A stretch of 64,000 nucleotides of DNA. Origin: Heliocidaris tuberculata. Lineage: Eukaryota > Echinodermata > Echinoidea > Camarodonta > Echinometridae. Below the pieces are notes generated by a model that was not told the origin of the DNA, searched no databases, and worked only from the letters and a program-made list of their open reading frames with translations. Location: NCBI GenBank assembly GCA_025618425.1, contig CM046842.1, forward strand, positions 21,397,340 to 21,461,339, written 5' to 3'. Shown here piece by piece: positions 11,714 through 22,905 of the stretch. The translations under genes were made by a program, and so were the position numbers. The stretch's first letter is position 1, and the number at the start of each line of letters is the position of its first letter.

Positions 11714-12703
11714 TCATTGCTGAACTTCCTGTTGCCCAGGAGTATGCTGGGATACTTCTTCTTGTCTCGCTAACCATTCCCTTACAAGTCTATCAGGAGA
11801 GACCTTAGACTCGTGAACCAGTCGGTCTCTGTCCATCACGTACGTAGCTCTGTAGGCCTTTTCATAGAGTCCCTCGTAGGAGTCAACCCCTTCCGATAAA
11901 AGGCTTACCCTAGAGCCTGTACGTGAGTCTGACGGGGTGGATACGCGCGCAGACTGAAGTGATAGGTGGCTTGGGCACCTGCAGCTAAAGTTCGGGTGAA
12001 TCATGCAGCATTCGTCTAGCATCCCGCCGCGAAGGTCCGAACAGGACTTGCTCAAAGGGTTGCAGGATGGCGGGTTAAGACCTTTTGATGATGTTGGAAT
12101 TGCACGTGCTGACCCGGCGGGGCTTCGATCAGCCGCTCGATCCTTTCGCACATGAAGACTGCAACAAGCCGAGCCTAAAAGCTCCCCATTCGCGTTTGAA
12201 TCTAAACTCTGTGATGTGTGGTTATCAAGCAGCGCCAGAGAAGCAGGGCGTTGCTTCTGTCGTTTTGGAAGAAGTGTTGGTGTGCCAGGTGCCTTCGGAT
12301 TTCCCTCCACCGGACTGCCGTCATTGGTGGTGATCGTTGGGGAGGTTATGTCCAGATTAGCCATAAGATGTGAACACCCTAGCGAATCAGTATCAGACGA
12401 CGACGGATGCGACAGCGTAGACTGAGAGGCAAACTTTCGCCGATGGCGAGGAAACGATGAACTGATGCCGTTTGCAGAAATGGATCGTTTTCCTTCTTGT
12501 CGAGGTGACGACAATCCCTTTGTATGGTATCTCGGATTGAAAGCTCGTTGCCAACCAAAATCGTCTTTCTTTTCAAGCATGGAGTTCACGCAGGCTGTCT
12601 CAAGGTACCTGCTCCTGCGACAGAATCTGGGTGAGCAGTAGACACTTAATCTCTGGTCTTTCAGCTGTGATACACTTGGGGAGCCGTCCCGACCTGGAGA
12701 CAT
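11714..12703 (-). CDS. Unrecognised Ser/Pro/Arg-rich protein, 329 codons; intronless gene or terminal exon
   Basis: An open frame from ATG (12703, A at -3) to TGA (11716-11714). It is markedly richer in G+C than the surrounding DNA, which argues for selection. The protein is mostly low complexity and likely disordered. It has basic Ser clusters (KRSISANGISSSFPRHRRKF), a KSCSDLRGG motif, a small Cys-rich patch (DECCMIHPNFSCRCPSH), and a more ordered helical C-terminus (SYEGLYEKAYRATYV ... DRLVREWLARQEE). No known domain or membrane segment was seen. A TGA lies in frame 15 codons upstream of the ATG. A CTCCAG/GTCGGG acceptor-like site lies four codons after it, so the true exon may begin at 12693 and belong to a multi-exon gene. 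Possible poly(A) signals are the complements of 11223-11228 and 11193-11198. RASEF lies 26 kb away on the same strand. Confidence 0.6.
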   Translation of the reverse strand: MSPGRDGSPSVSQLKDQRLSVYCSPRFCRRSRYLETACVNSMLEKKDDFGWQRAFNPRYHTKGLSSPRQEGKRSISANGISSSFPRHRRKFASQSTLSHPSSSDTDSLGCSHLMANLDITSPTITTNDGSPVEGNPKAPGTPTLLPKRQKQRPASLALLDNHTSQSLDSNANGELLGSACCSLHVRKDRAADRSPAGSARAIPTSSKGLNPPSCNPLSKSCSDLRGGMLDECCMIHPNFSCRCPSHLSLQSARVSTPSDSRTGSRVSLLSEGVDSYEGLYEKAYRATYVMDRDRLVHESKVSPDRLVREWLARQEEVSQHTPGQQEVQQ

Positions 12704-15700
12704 TGTTACGGTCAGAAAGAACTGGACGCAACCCCAGTTGGCTCAGCCTTTCTGCCTTCCACAAATTCCTCAAATGCTTTGCCTGAGATAATTTTTTCCA
12801 CCTTTTGTTCTTTAGTTTTAACAATATATCATAAGTTTTCACGTTATCTTGACCACGTTGCTCACTCTGACTAGGATGTGGATTAAATTTATTTCTTATA
12901 ACAAAAAAAAAAGAGAAAAAAAGATGCAGTACTCCCGTAATGAAAAGAGGTTGATATCAAAGGATGGGCAAATTATGTCCGAGAAGAGACGTGTAATTCA
13001 ACCAGTTTCATTTCGCATTCAGGAGATTACGTGAAGGATGATGGAACCTGTGCATTATGCACAACGTGTCATGTGGGGTCTGAACACTATTCACGGCAAA
13101 CTGCAAATGCTTCACCAAGACGCTGCCATTAAGAGTTTTCTTCCAGGAATCTTAAGCGGATCTTATCATAACAAGTCGGATATTCAGTGGTCGCCTACTT
13201 CCGATAGAGTGAGTCTTTTAGCGACCCATCACGAGCGAACTCTTTTTAATCAATCACATGCAAAGGTTCACCGTCACTTGTTGCCTCTCCTCTTTCAACC
13301 CAATCGTCTTTCACACTTTCCTTCTTCCCCAGAGAAAAGCAAACCAACTGATGTAACTACCCCGATCCAAATTATGTGAGTTTATGCACACACAAGAGCC
13401 TCCCCTCAGCGTTACCCGTTATATCTCATTTGGGACGTTTCTCCAAATGCTAACGTGCCCGTAGCACACGACCAGAGCGAATGCAGGCACAGAACGCTGT
13501 CGATATTGATTCCCTCAATGCTCGACTGGCGTAAAACAAACGGAGAGCAATTTCTTCTAATCAGCTCACGATCGAAACGGGCATTGCGTGACCCCGCTGT
13601 GTACGGTCGCTGTAGATAAAGTGTGCGTTATTGACTTGTGCGTGAGTGTGTGCGGGGCTGAAAGCTTCCAATTCGGGCTGATTTAGGTCGAGATGAGATA
13701 GATGGTCCAAGCGTAATTGAGGTTTGTTTGTTAGAGAGAATTGTTATTGGAGAATCCACCGGATGTTCAATGACCAATGACGTAGAACGCACTATGTTTT
13801 GCCTGGATGGGGGAAAAAAAAGAAAATGGGAAGAAAAGATATATTACTCTTCAAAGTCTATAAATAAGATGAAAGAAATAGACAGAGGGAGAGAGAGAGA
13901 GAGAGAGATAATTGTCGCTGAGCATTTATCTGATGCAGAAATATTGACGACATAATTATCTGAAAGCAAACATCGAAAAAGTCGAAATTATTTGAAACTT
14001 TGTAAGTAGACAAATATTTTCATATCTGTAAAGAATGATAAATATACTGTTAACTTAAAATGTATAGTTAAAGGGGGAAGGCAATTCTATCTGTTTTCGA
14101 TGGCATGATTATTCGGGAATTCAAAAAAATATATAAGAATGCCATATAAAATCATGTGCGTTTTCAAGTTTAAAAAAAAATGAACAAGAAAGAGGAAACA
14201 CCTTAAATAATTTTGAAAAAAAATATACCTATTTGAAAATAGGTAGAAAAAGAAAAACAAAACTAGCATCAATATGTGATAGCAAAGTCTTAGCTTCGGA
14301 TTTAGTCGATGCATGGCCAGTAATGGATAATAAAAAGCGTAATAATAACAACGAGAAAGTGGCAATAATTCAAAGTGCTTTTTTCTAAGATTACTTATAT
14401 GGTATTTCAAGCAGCCTTGCTTTAAAGATAGCTATCCAGTACCATGGCAAGTACTTGTTTTGAACGAAGGAGGTTCAGAATATTAGGGAATGTTAAAAAA
14501 GAGAAGAATTAAATGTGGATATAGGTGGCTGTTACCGTTTTAAGGCTAGAAAAGCTGATGAAGTTAGCAAATGTACATGACCATGATATCAACTGAGAAA
14601 TACCGCTTAAGAGCCGAAATGGCTTCAACTCTAAAAATATTTATGACTTTGGTCTAATATCCTTCTGGCTCTCAAGGTACGTTATTCTTTAAAAAGTGTT
14701 ATGTATTCAAAGGACGGAGAGAGAAAGAGGACGTGGGAAAACGGGAGATGGAGATATGAGACTGGAAAGAGAGTAAAATAGGTATATGTCATTGGATAAT
14801 TAACAATTATTGGAAAGAGGATGATGCTGACGAAAGAAAGTTCAACTCAGATATATAAATAAGAACACATTATAAACATTAATAAGAAAAGAAAATGTTA
14901 AAAAGTTAAACTCAACGCGTGCATGAAAAGTAAAGACAAAGTAATGAATAAAAGTTTGTAAAAGCAATTTTAAAGAGGGAGATGCAGGAAGAAAGAGAAG
15001 GGGAGAAATACATAGAAATAGAGATAGCGAGAGAGAGAGAAAGGGAAGGATACATTCCTTTTACGGAGAATGGAGTATAATAAAAACGGAAATTTAATGT
15101 CATTATCTGTCACCAAAGTAGGGGAGTCATCATTCGCGTATCTGCGATTCGCTTAACGGGAAAAGGATTCACGAAAAAAGCATTAAAATGCAGATATAAC
15201 CATCGGGCACAGTTTCGCCAGCGGTGGACGTCGCTTGAATGAATATCAAATTTCTAGTTTTTGGAAATGTTGACACCTAATTATGATGAAAATGTAATCG
15301 CCTGGTAATTTCGGCATCAGAAGATATTAAAAATACAAATAGCCCCCCCCCCTTCACTACCCGGATATGAAATGACGAGTGTCTGCCCCTTATACAGGTA
15401 ATGTACATTTTCTCAGAGAGCTGCAGCCACCCCCTCCTCCCCCCCCCCCCCCCCCCCCGTTCCCACTCTTTACGACTATGAATATCACCATAACAGCGTT
15501 CATTTAATTTTGTGGTACATACGACATGAAAAATAGGCTCCCGAGTGCCTTTTAATAGAGACGCGGCTCTTGCTGTACTTGGGAGAGGAAATGAGATAAA
15601 TAACGAGATAACGAGACTGTAAGGACTATTAATTTATGTAACCTATTTTGCCATGGGGTAATCAAGGCATCTATTCTAATTATGTTTCTAATGAACATAT

Positions 15701-16192
15701 TATCAAGTTAGTCTCTAATGGACTTACATCACTATCTTGCATATGACAAAAGCTAGGATAGATTTCATGGAAATGTAATTTCAAAGAGGTATATTTGGCA
15801 TTGAAATAAAATTGTACCCAGCGACAGCAGCAATTGCGTCATTGCTTGCATTGCTTCTTTGTTTGTTTGTTTTTTGTTTGTTTTTATTATTTGTTTTATT
15901 AGACTTGTCCTTTATGATGAAATATATAACCTGAGGATAGTAAGGAAAACAAGGAATCTTCATGGGGAAAGACAGATACAATCTAATGTCGATTTCTTAT
16001 ACTCAAAAGATTCTTTCATCTTTTAAGACATGTTTTATGTTGCCAGGAGATAAAGAAAAAGTGAAAAATCAGAAGGGGAAAACAAGCAGAAGGAGGAACA
16101 AAACACCCCCCCCCCAAAAAAAAAAAGTAGAATAAAAAGAAGATTTAATGGAATCTGGTTAATATACCAGCTAATATACACCTGCAAAGACG

Positions 16193-16197
<5 letters not shown>
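12704..16197. other. No supported gene; possible upstream region of the 12-kb ORF
   Basis: 12.7-13.7 kb is less AT-rich than its surroundings and could hold upstream exons or a promoter of the minus-strand ORF, but no exon could be tied to it. A GA tract is at 13885-13910. Long C-runs occur at 15341-15352 and 15438-15459. The 113-codon plus-strand ATG frame at 13038-13379 has no recognisable features. Confidence 0.4.

Positions 16198-16235
<38 letters not shown>
16198..16235. repeat. (AT)n microsatellite
   Basis: Uninterrupted TA dinucleotides. Confidence 0.95.
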
Positions 16236-16236
<1 letters not shown>

Positions 16237-17128
16237 CAGAAATATTAGAAAACAAAAAAATAATCACTTTAGTTTATAAAATAAGTTTTAGGAATGAAGA
16301 CAGAAATTAAGGGTGTAGCAGAATAGGAGCTCGAGTGGGCGAGAATCTAAGATAGATAGGGACCAGCAGGAAGATATACGGAAGAGAGAGAGAAAGAGAG
16401 TTGGAACTCAGCTGGAAAAGGGTAGATGAAAATCAATTTTATGCAGTAAAATCAATGCATCACGCAATGGACTTCACGCCATCACCACTACTGGGTAAAG
16501 CACCCTCCTCATTAACATACAACTCAGTAAATTTATGTCTCGTGGTGTGCCTGACCACATTTGCACAAATTTCACATCTCCATTACCATCACGTACTGCG
16601 CATAGCACACGTAAAGAAGAAGAAGAAGAAGAAAAAAACGTTCCAATGACACCCCCCCCCCCCCGATTCATCAGAACGTGTCTGCCAATAGTCAACTATT
16701 CAGTCAACTATTCAGATGTTATGTAATTTACACTACATCAAAACCACAGTAAAATTGAATAGATTCGTTTGACTAATTTCCATTTTCTCTAACTAACCCC
16801 CTTCTCGAGGGATGCCACAAAAATCCACAGTCCTCAAGAGCCCGAGGTTAAGAAGCATGCAAATGAGCATACATCGTAAGATTATACTAATACTGCACTA
16901 TGTTCATATCTTACCAAGATTCAGGATCAATCACAATTCAGAAGAAAAAAATATATATATTGAATACCAGGCGGCCATTCCAATTCAAAACGTCCTAAAC
17001 AGTTTTGTCCCCTCCCAGTTCCTGACAATCATGCATCCACCCCATAATACTTTGTCTAGTCTATTCCTTTATACATGTATATATGTGGGTGTGTTTCTCA
17101 CAATATACATTAGATTAAAGCATGATAC

Positions 17129-17133
<5 letters not shown>

Positions 17134-17225
<92 letters not shown>

Positions 17226-17250
17226 GGCGTGTGTGTGTGTTGGTTAATAA
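17134..17250. repeat. Compound (AT)n-(GT)n microsatellite
   Basis: About 48 bp of AT passes directly into about 60 bp of GT, with short GCGTGGGCGT interruptions near the end. Confidence 0.95.
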
Positions 17251-17345
17251 TGATAGACTTATCAGACGGAGGGATTGCTTAAGCACATACTAAAGTATTC
17301 GATTCGTGAAAACTGCAGAAAGTAATTTCGTGTAGAAACTCAGAA

Positions 17346-17364
17346 CCCCCGCCCCCCCCCCCCC

Positions 17365-17411
<47 letters not shown>

Positions 17412-17412
17412 C
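17346..17412. repeat. C-run plus (CT)n microsatellite
   Basis: A C homopolymer passes into CT dinucleotides. Confidence 0.95.
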
Positions 17413-17593
17413 TTCTCCCCCTGGCTGCATAGTGTCTTCGGCATTTCCTTCTTGGAAATCTTTTGGGCCAGGCTCAGTCGTCTGTCGTTTTGTTACGTCT
17501 CAAGGGAACACGTGTTAGCACAATCAAGGACGTGTCCCTTAGAGGCTGTACCGCTTTTGCGGCAGATATAATGAGAAGTTTGATCACCTTTTT

Positions 17594-17862
17594 TTGCCAT
17601 TTGGTCCAATGCCATTTGGTCTATTACCCATCTCAAATTTACACCAAGTCTACACCCAGTTTGTCCAGTACACACATGGTGTAATCGACATGTTATCCAG
17701 TCATCATTTAATCTGATAACCAGTAGGGTCAAAAACATTTTTTTATATATGTATATCAATTTGGTCTAATTGCCACTTCGTCTAATCATTTTTCGTTATC
17801 GTTTGGTTTAATAATCATTTCGTCCTTTCTCAGTTTGTCCGATTACCACTTTGTCTAATCTT
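17594..17862 (+). repeat. Degenerate TTTGGTCTAAT-type minisatellite
   Basis: Phrases of 12-16 bp such as CATTTGGTCTAATTGCC recur with drift (GGTCCAATGCC, GGTCTATTACC, CGTCTAATC, TGTCCGATTACC, TGTCTAATC). Spacing is irregular, which suggests an old decayed tandem array. Confidence 0.6.
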
Positions 17863-18329
17863 GTTCAAAATATTTAAAACAAGTATGAAAGCAATTCAGG
17901 GGATTAACACTCCAAAAGTTGTATGTTTGTCATCTGTCAAATTGTGTTCAGATCAATTGAAAATCAGGCAGATAAATGGAAGGAGTAAAATTTACTTGCT
18001 TTTATTTATAGCCTATGTTGTCTTGTCTAAGGTGTTCTCTTGTACTCTCGCCTTTCGCCATTGTAATTCGTTTGTAAAGTTTGCTTTCAACCCTTCTAGA
18101 TCTTAGCATGATGATAGCTGAGATATAGCTCGAGGCATTTAAAGAGCTACACAAGCTGATAAAGGTCTCCCAGATGAATTCATAAACAAGTCCTCATCAT
18201 TGCCTTCGAGGTAACATTATCTGTCTGCCCATTTGTAGGTTGTGCTTTCTGAGGCCATTAAACTCAGAGATGTGCATGTCTTTTTCTTGTTTTCTTTTCC
18301 CTTTTTAAGGGGGTGGGGGGGGGGGGGAA

Positions 18330-18410
18330 TTAACTCATTGACTACTGGAGCCGGGTGGTCCCTGTATCAAACCTATGGGGAATGAGATAATGCAGTAGTC
18401 AACGGGTTAA
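18330..18410 (-). mobile_element. TTAA-bounded mini-element (family B), copy 3
   Basis: Opposite orientation to copies 1 and 2. It ends GCAGTAGTCAACGGGTTAA and contains GTGGTCCCTGTAT and GGAATGAGA. TTAA at both ends. Confidence 0.72.
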
Positions 18411-19985
18411 GAAATATATCCGCAGCAGGCAGAGGAGGATTCAGGTGGTCAAGGAGGAGGGAGAGACTACACAAATCTACAATCTTCCACAGCGCAGTGA
18501 ATACCCATTATTCATTCCAACGTGGGGTTTTTGAAACCACATAAATCTACAATTTTATGAAATGAAAACGTTCCTAAATGAGACATTGAGGAGTGGGTCT
18601 CGACCTTCATCAACCTTTGTGCTTTAAGAATGAGGCTTATCGTATTTCGACATTATTACATCGATAACAAATTGCTTTTACTTGTTTTGTTCGGCCCTCA
18701 TTTTTCTCCTTCTATTTACTTTAAATTAGTAAAGACGTAAAACTTTATTGAAGCTTTAAACAATGAGGGGGGGGGGGGGGATACCAATATTCAGGGTCGT
18801 CAAGCGTAAAAAAAAAAAAAAAAAACACTTTATCTTCCGCAACCCTAAAGATTCCGGCTGACGATGACTCATTTTCTCAATTCCACCTCATATTTATTTT
18901 AAAAAGCTTATGGACATCCTTGAGCGTTGTTTCGCCCGGTTTTCAATACCTTATAGTATAGTTTCCTGAAGAATCTATTCCCCATCGACTCTTCTAAAAA
19001 ATGATATCCCCCACCTCATCTCCAAACGATGAACCTGTTGACAGCCGAATGTAAATTATAAACAGGGTGAATAGCAGGGTGAATAGGAGCAAAAATGTAA
19101 AAAGCTATCTGATAAAATATTTTTTCCTAGTTTTGAAGCAGACCTTTTTCATTATTTGATGAATAATGCATGAAATAAATAAAACTGGTCCGCATCACCT
19201 CTGGATATAAAAAAAAGCCCAAACATCCCTCTAGTTTTTGTTTCTATTCACTTCGTTTTATGGTACTGGTGTTTTAATTACATCCTAAAGGAAACTGTCT
19301 CGGAGCAATTTATTGGGGACGGTTGATTTTGTAGTACATAGGCAGTGGTGTATTATGTGAGGTTTTGGAATGATTGAAATGAAAATGAATTGACTCAATA
19401 TCACTGAAAATTACATGAACTCGACAATATAATTTTTAATGGGACTAGACACGCAACCAGCATGAAATTTTGGTACAGAGTTTTCAGGCATTTAAAAAAA
19501 ATTATTTTTATTTTTTTCTATTCTTTTTTATTTATTTTTTTAAAACTTATTTCTTTATTTCTTTTTATTTATTTACTTATTTGTATTTTTTTTTTCATTT
19601 TATTTGTTATTTTATTATTTCTTTTTTTTATTTTTATTTTATTATTATTAATTTTTTGGGGGGAGGGGGGGGGGCGTCATTTTCGAGTATGATGGCATTT
19701 GCACAGCAATATTTTTTTTAAGGGACATTTTTACTTTCTTCGAAAACTGACAGAGAGATTTAGAAAGCTCTAAAGTCAGTTTTCGCCTTTACTATAATTT
19801 CGAACTTGTCCTTCTCTTTAAGTCGCCTTCCAGCGTGGATTAATCTATATCATTCCCTTTCATGGAGGCTTTCCCTCAATTCCCCTCAGCGAGCCGGACA
19901 TTAATCTTTCCTGTCAGTTTTGCTGTAAGAGGGGGATTATTATTAATCCGACATTAGCCTGCAGAGGAAGTCTGTGTTCATACCT
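18411..19985. other. Intergenic, low-complexity
   Basis: G-run at 18768-18780, A-run at 18808-18825 and a long T/A-rich tract at 19495-19655 ending in a G-run. No gene seen. Confidence 0.55.
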
Positions 19986-20122
19986 GGGCCCCGTTTCATG
20001 AAACTTGCTTTCACTGACAATTTAAAATAACTGTTTTAAGCTACTGAAATCCTTGCATCTGATTGGCTGAGAGCAAATTTGTCGGTAAAAATCACCGACA
20101 AGACATTTGATGAAACGCCCCC
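19986..20122. mobile_element. MITE family C, copy 2
   Basis: Ends GGGCCCCGTTTCATGAAAC and TTTGATGAAACGCCCCC. The interior is nearly identical to the 9611-9748 copy over TAAGCTACTGAAATCCTTGC. Confidence 0.8.
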
Positions 20123-20584
20123 TGTCAAGTAAAAAGTCATCTTATCTAACAACACTTATACGAAAATTGAAAATGTAAATACAACCCGCCTCTTTTCTTT
20201 CTCTCTCTTCTTTTTTTTTTTTCTTCTTTTTTTGGTATATGAAATTTTCAAATGTGGGGACCAGACACAACAATCACCCAAACAGAGAAGCAACTTGAAT
20301 GCTATGGTCGGTACTGATCGGATTTGAAGTCATGTTTCACAAAAGGAAAACTTGTGTCTTAATTCCTTGGTTAAATTTCAACTTTAGACACAGGGTCGGG
20401 TATATTAAAATTTCAGCACAAGACGGGTCAACATGTCTAAAAAGAGGAAAATAAAACAAGACTTCAATACAGGATATGCAGGATTAGTAGGGTATCTGGG
20501 CCTCAGAAATAGTGTACTAGATCGATGGCAATTTGTTTTTTGTTTTTGTTTTTTTTTTGGCATTTTTCATCCTACAAAAAGCAA

Positions 20585-20815
20585 TTTCTTGCGCATTCAC
20601 CCAGGAAATTTTTGCAATTGATCACTGCAATTGAGCGGTAGAAAAATTCGAATTTTGCACATCGAGAAATGGTTTTCTATTCACACACTTCTAAAATTGG
20701 TAGCAAAATTAACGAAAACCCTTGAGAAATAGTCAAGGAATTCAGCAAGGTGACTTTAAGTTGAGATTTCTTTTAAATGTTGAACCTCTGCAGAATAATT
20801 ATATAATATTGAATG
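20585..20815 (+). mobile_element. Fragment related to the hAT-like element at 60117-60670
   Basis: Shares CTTCTAAAAT, AAAATTAACGAAAAC and a GAAATAGTCAAGGAATT-type phrase with 60263-60320. The downstream part of the same family occurs at 22625-22905. Confidence 0.6.
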
Positions 20816-20912
20816 GCCTTGAGTGGGATACAAGGATATATCGCACGAGCTATGAGCATATTTCACGAGTCGCCACGAAAGAAAAGCCATTCAATATTAT
20901 TATTATTGATTG
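20790..20912. repeat. Inverted repeat (foldback)
   Basis: ATAATATTGAATGGC (about 20805-20818) is repeated inverted as GCCATTCAATATTAT (20887-20901). Confidence 0.6.
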
Positions 20913-21659
20913 TATGATACCTAGTTCCTCAATTTTCACCATTAAATGTCCTTATGTTTTTTGTATTGACTTCGACATAAAACACAGGTAGAAAAACATT
21001 TTTGTCCTTACCCAAGCATCTTGCAAGAGCTGCGCGCATACATCCATTGTCTTAACCTTTGCGTATTTAAGCGCGTAATCACTTGTGTACCCGTCACGCG
21101 CACCCCAAACCATGAGATATGGAGATTTATCTTTTAGTGTTCATGATTTCTGTAATCTCATAGGTCAATCATGTCTTTGATAAATTCCCGTATTACCCGT
21201 GTACTCGGTCACAAAATACAGACCATCCACTGAATATTTCCCGTATTCCGTGAATGAGGTCATTTGTCGCTCTTGTTGTTTTTATGTTTTGCATTGTTTT
21301 TTTCATTTGTGCGCATGCGCTAAATCCATCCCTGAATATTTCCCGTATTCCGTGATGACTGACAGCTAGCTGCGCGCATGCATATCGCATGCATATATTT
21401 GCGCTTTATCTTGTTGCATATATGCATGCAGACAACAAACATGGCTGACAGCCGGCGATTTCAACATCACTCGCGGGAAGAAATCAAGGAGAAGAAAGTT
21501 ACCAGAAAAATACAATAAAAGTCAATGCAAAGGCAGCCCAAAGCTGGAACTGTACATAATTATGTTTGAACCGTTTGAATATGAACTTTTTATTTTGGCA
21601 TTTTAAAGTTGACTTTGAACTGTTAAAATTAACTAGCGGCAGTTATGAACAACAAATGA

Positions 21660-22084
21660 CTAAAGGCCACCGCACACCTTACGATCGGTCTGCGATCCGA
21701 TTTCAGAAGAAAATGTAATATCATTTGACAAATCATTCAAAAACGAAAAATATTTTTGATTGAGGGTCTGAATAGTCATACAGATAGTAAAAATCGATAA
21801 TAAGGCCTTTGCCGAGTTTTCTAGTCGATGGAATGGCCAAATCGGCTCCGAGTCGTATTGACGTCACAAAAATCGTATGACTGCCTACGATTTGAAACTA
21901 ATCTTGCCCCTATTCCCTGAAGAAAGCTGACAGCTCACCAAAACCCTATGTTTAGTATTCATATTAATTTTCAGAACTAGAATAGGGTAGATTTCATTTG
22001 TTAAAATGCCAATATTTAATGCCATAGCGATTTATTTCACAAATCGGATCGCAGACCGATCGTAAGGTGTGCGGTGGCCTTTAG
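21660..22084. mobile_element. MITE with about 44-bp perfect terminal inverted repeats
   Basis: The left arm (21660-21704) begins TAAAGGCCACCGCACACCTT. The right arm (22041-22084) is its complement, ending GTGTGCGGTGGCCTTTA. The interior of about 335 bp has no ORF but holds palindromic TTGACGTCA and ACGATTTG phrases. Confidence 0.85.
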
Positions 22085-22266
22085 AGACTGATGAAATTGA
22101 TATTGATCTACGTGTATTCCTGATCGATGTTGTAGAAAGACAAGAAAGCACAAGTGGTGAGCAGACCAAAGTTTCTGAAATATGAATTATGTTTTCATCG
22201 TAACTTTACCAATGAGATTACACTACAGAATTCATGTAGATCTACACAAGTTAAAAAGATAAAATC

Positions 22267-22404
22267 GTTACCCCCTGCTTGTTCTCACGAAATACGGGAA
22301 ATATCTACGGTCTGGTGCCATATTCCATGAGGCCGGAGGCCGAATGGAATATGGCACCAGACCGTAGATATTTGCCCGTATTTCGTAAACAAGCAGAGGG
22401 TAAC
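22267..22404. repeat. Near-perfect hairpin, 62-bp arms, 14-nt GC-rich head
   Basis: Arms 22267-22328 and 22343-22404 pair with about five differences (left arm contains AATACGGGAAATATCTACGG and TCTGGTGCCATATTCCAT). The head is GAGGCCGGAGGCCG. It is followed by a roughly 50-bp direct duplication (ATTGCACGGTCAYCCGGG, 22414 and 22464). Confidence 0.88.
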
Positions 22405-22624
22405 TAATAATATTGCACGGTCATCCGGGTACTTTTACAAAACCATGACATATTGTTTTAAAATTGCACGGTCACCCGGGAACTTTCGCGCAAACCATGA
22501 GATACGCCAATTTTTCTGGTCGCCTGAAAACCCTTCATACAAATAATAATGCTGTTTATGCAATGCAATTTATCCTATATTGGGGGCGCGATATCTAGCA
22601 ATAAAATTTACATGATAGACAGAA

Positions 22625-22905
22625 AAGCAACGACAAGTTTTACATCATTATTTTTGCAAATTGTGAACCCTTTAAAAAAGCTATTTAAGAACTATATATT
22701 GGGGGAGCGAAATTACGAGATCCAAAAAAAAAAAAAAAATAAGCGAGGGAGCAAAGCGACCAAGCTTTAGAAAATGTTCGTATTTTTAAGCCTAAAAAAT
22801 GTATTTCTTATGCGCATAATCCTTTAGGGATTATGATATTTCTTTACTTTCCCATATTTTTCTTTCTCTCTTTTGCGTTTTTGGCGCCCCCTCCAAGTGT
22901 TGAAC
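22625..22905 (+). mobile_element. Second fragment related to the 60117-60670 element
   Basis: Shares AAGCAACGA, the phrase around GTGAACCCTTTAAAAAAGCT, GCGAAATTACGA and the end GCGCCCCCTCCAAGT with 60385-60640. Confidence 0.55.

Noticed and set aside
11714..12703. FRMD3-like C-terminal exon, by analogy with the RASEF-FRMD3 neighbourhood in vertebrates
   Set aside because: No FERM or FERM-adjacent sequence is visible. Synteny over that distance is speculation without a search.
13038..13379. 113-codon ATG frame on the plus strand
   Set aside because: No recognisable domain, no splice or poly(A) support, and ordinary length for chance in this base composition.
16812..17282. 156-codon plus-strand frame
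   Set aside because: Its second half is the translated (AT)n-(GT)n microsatellite.
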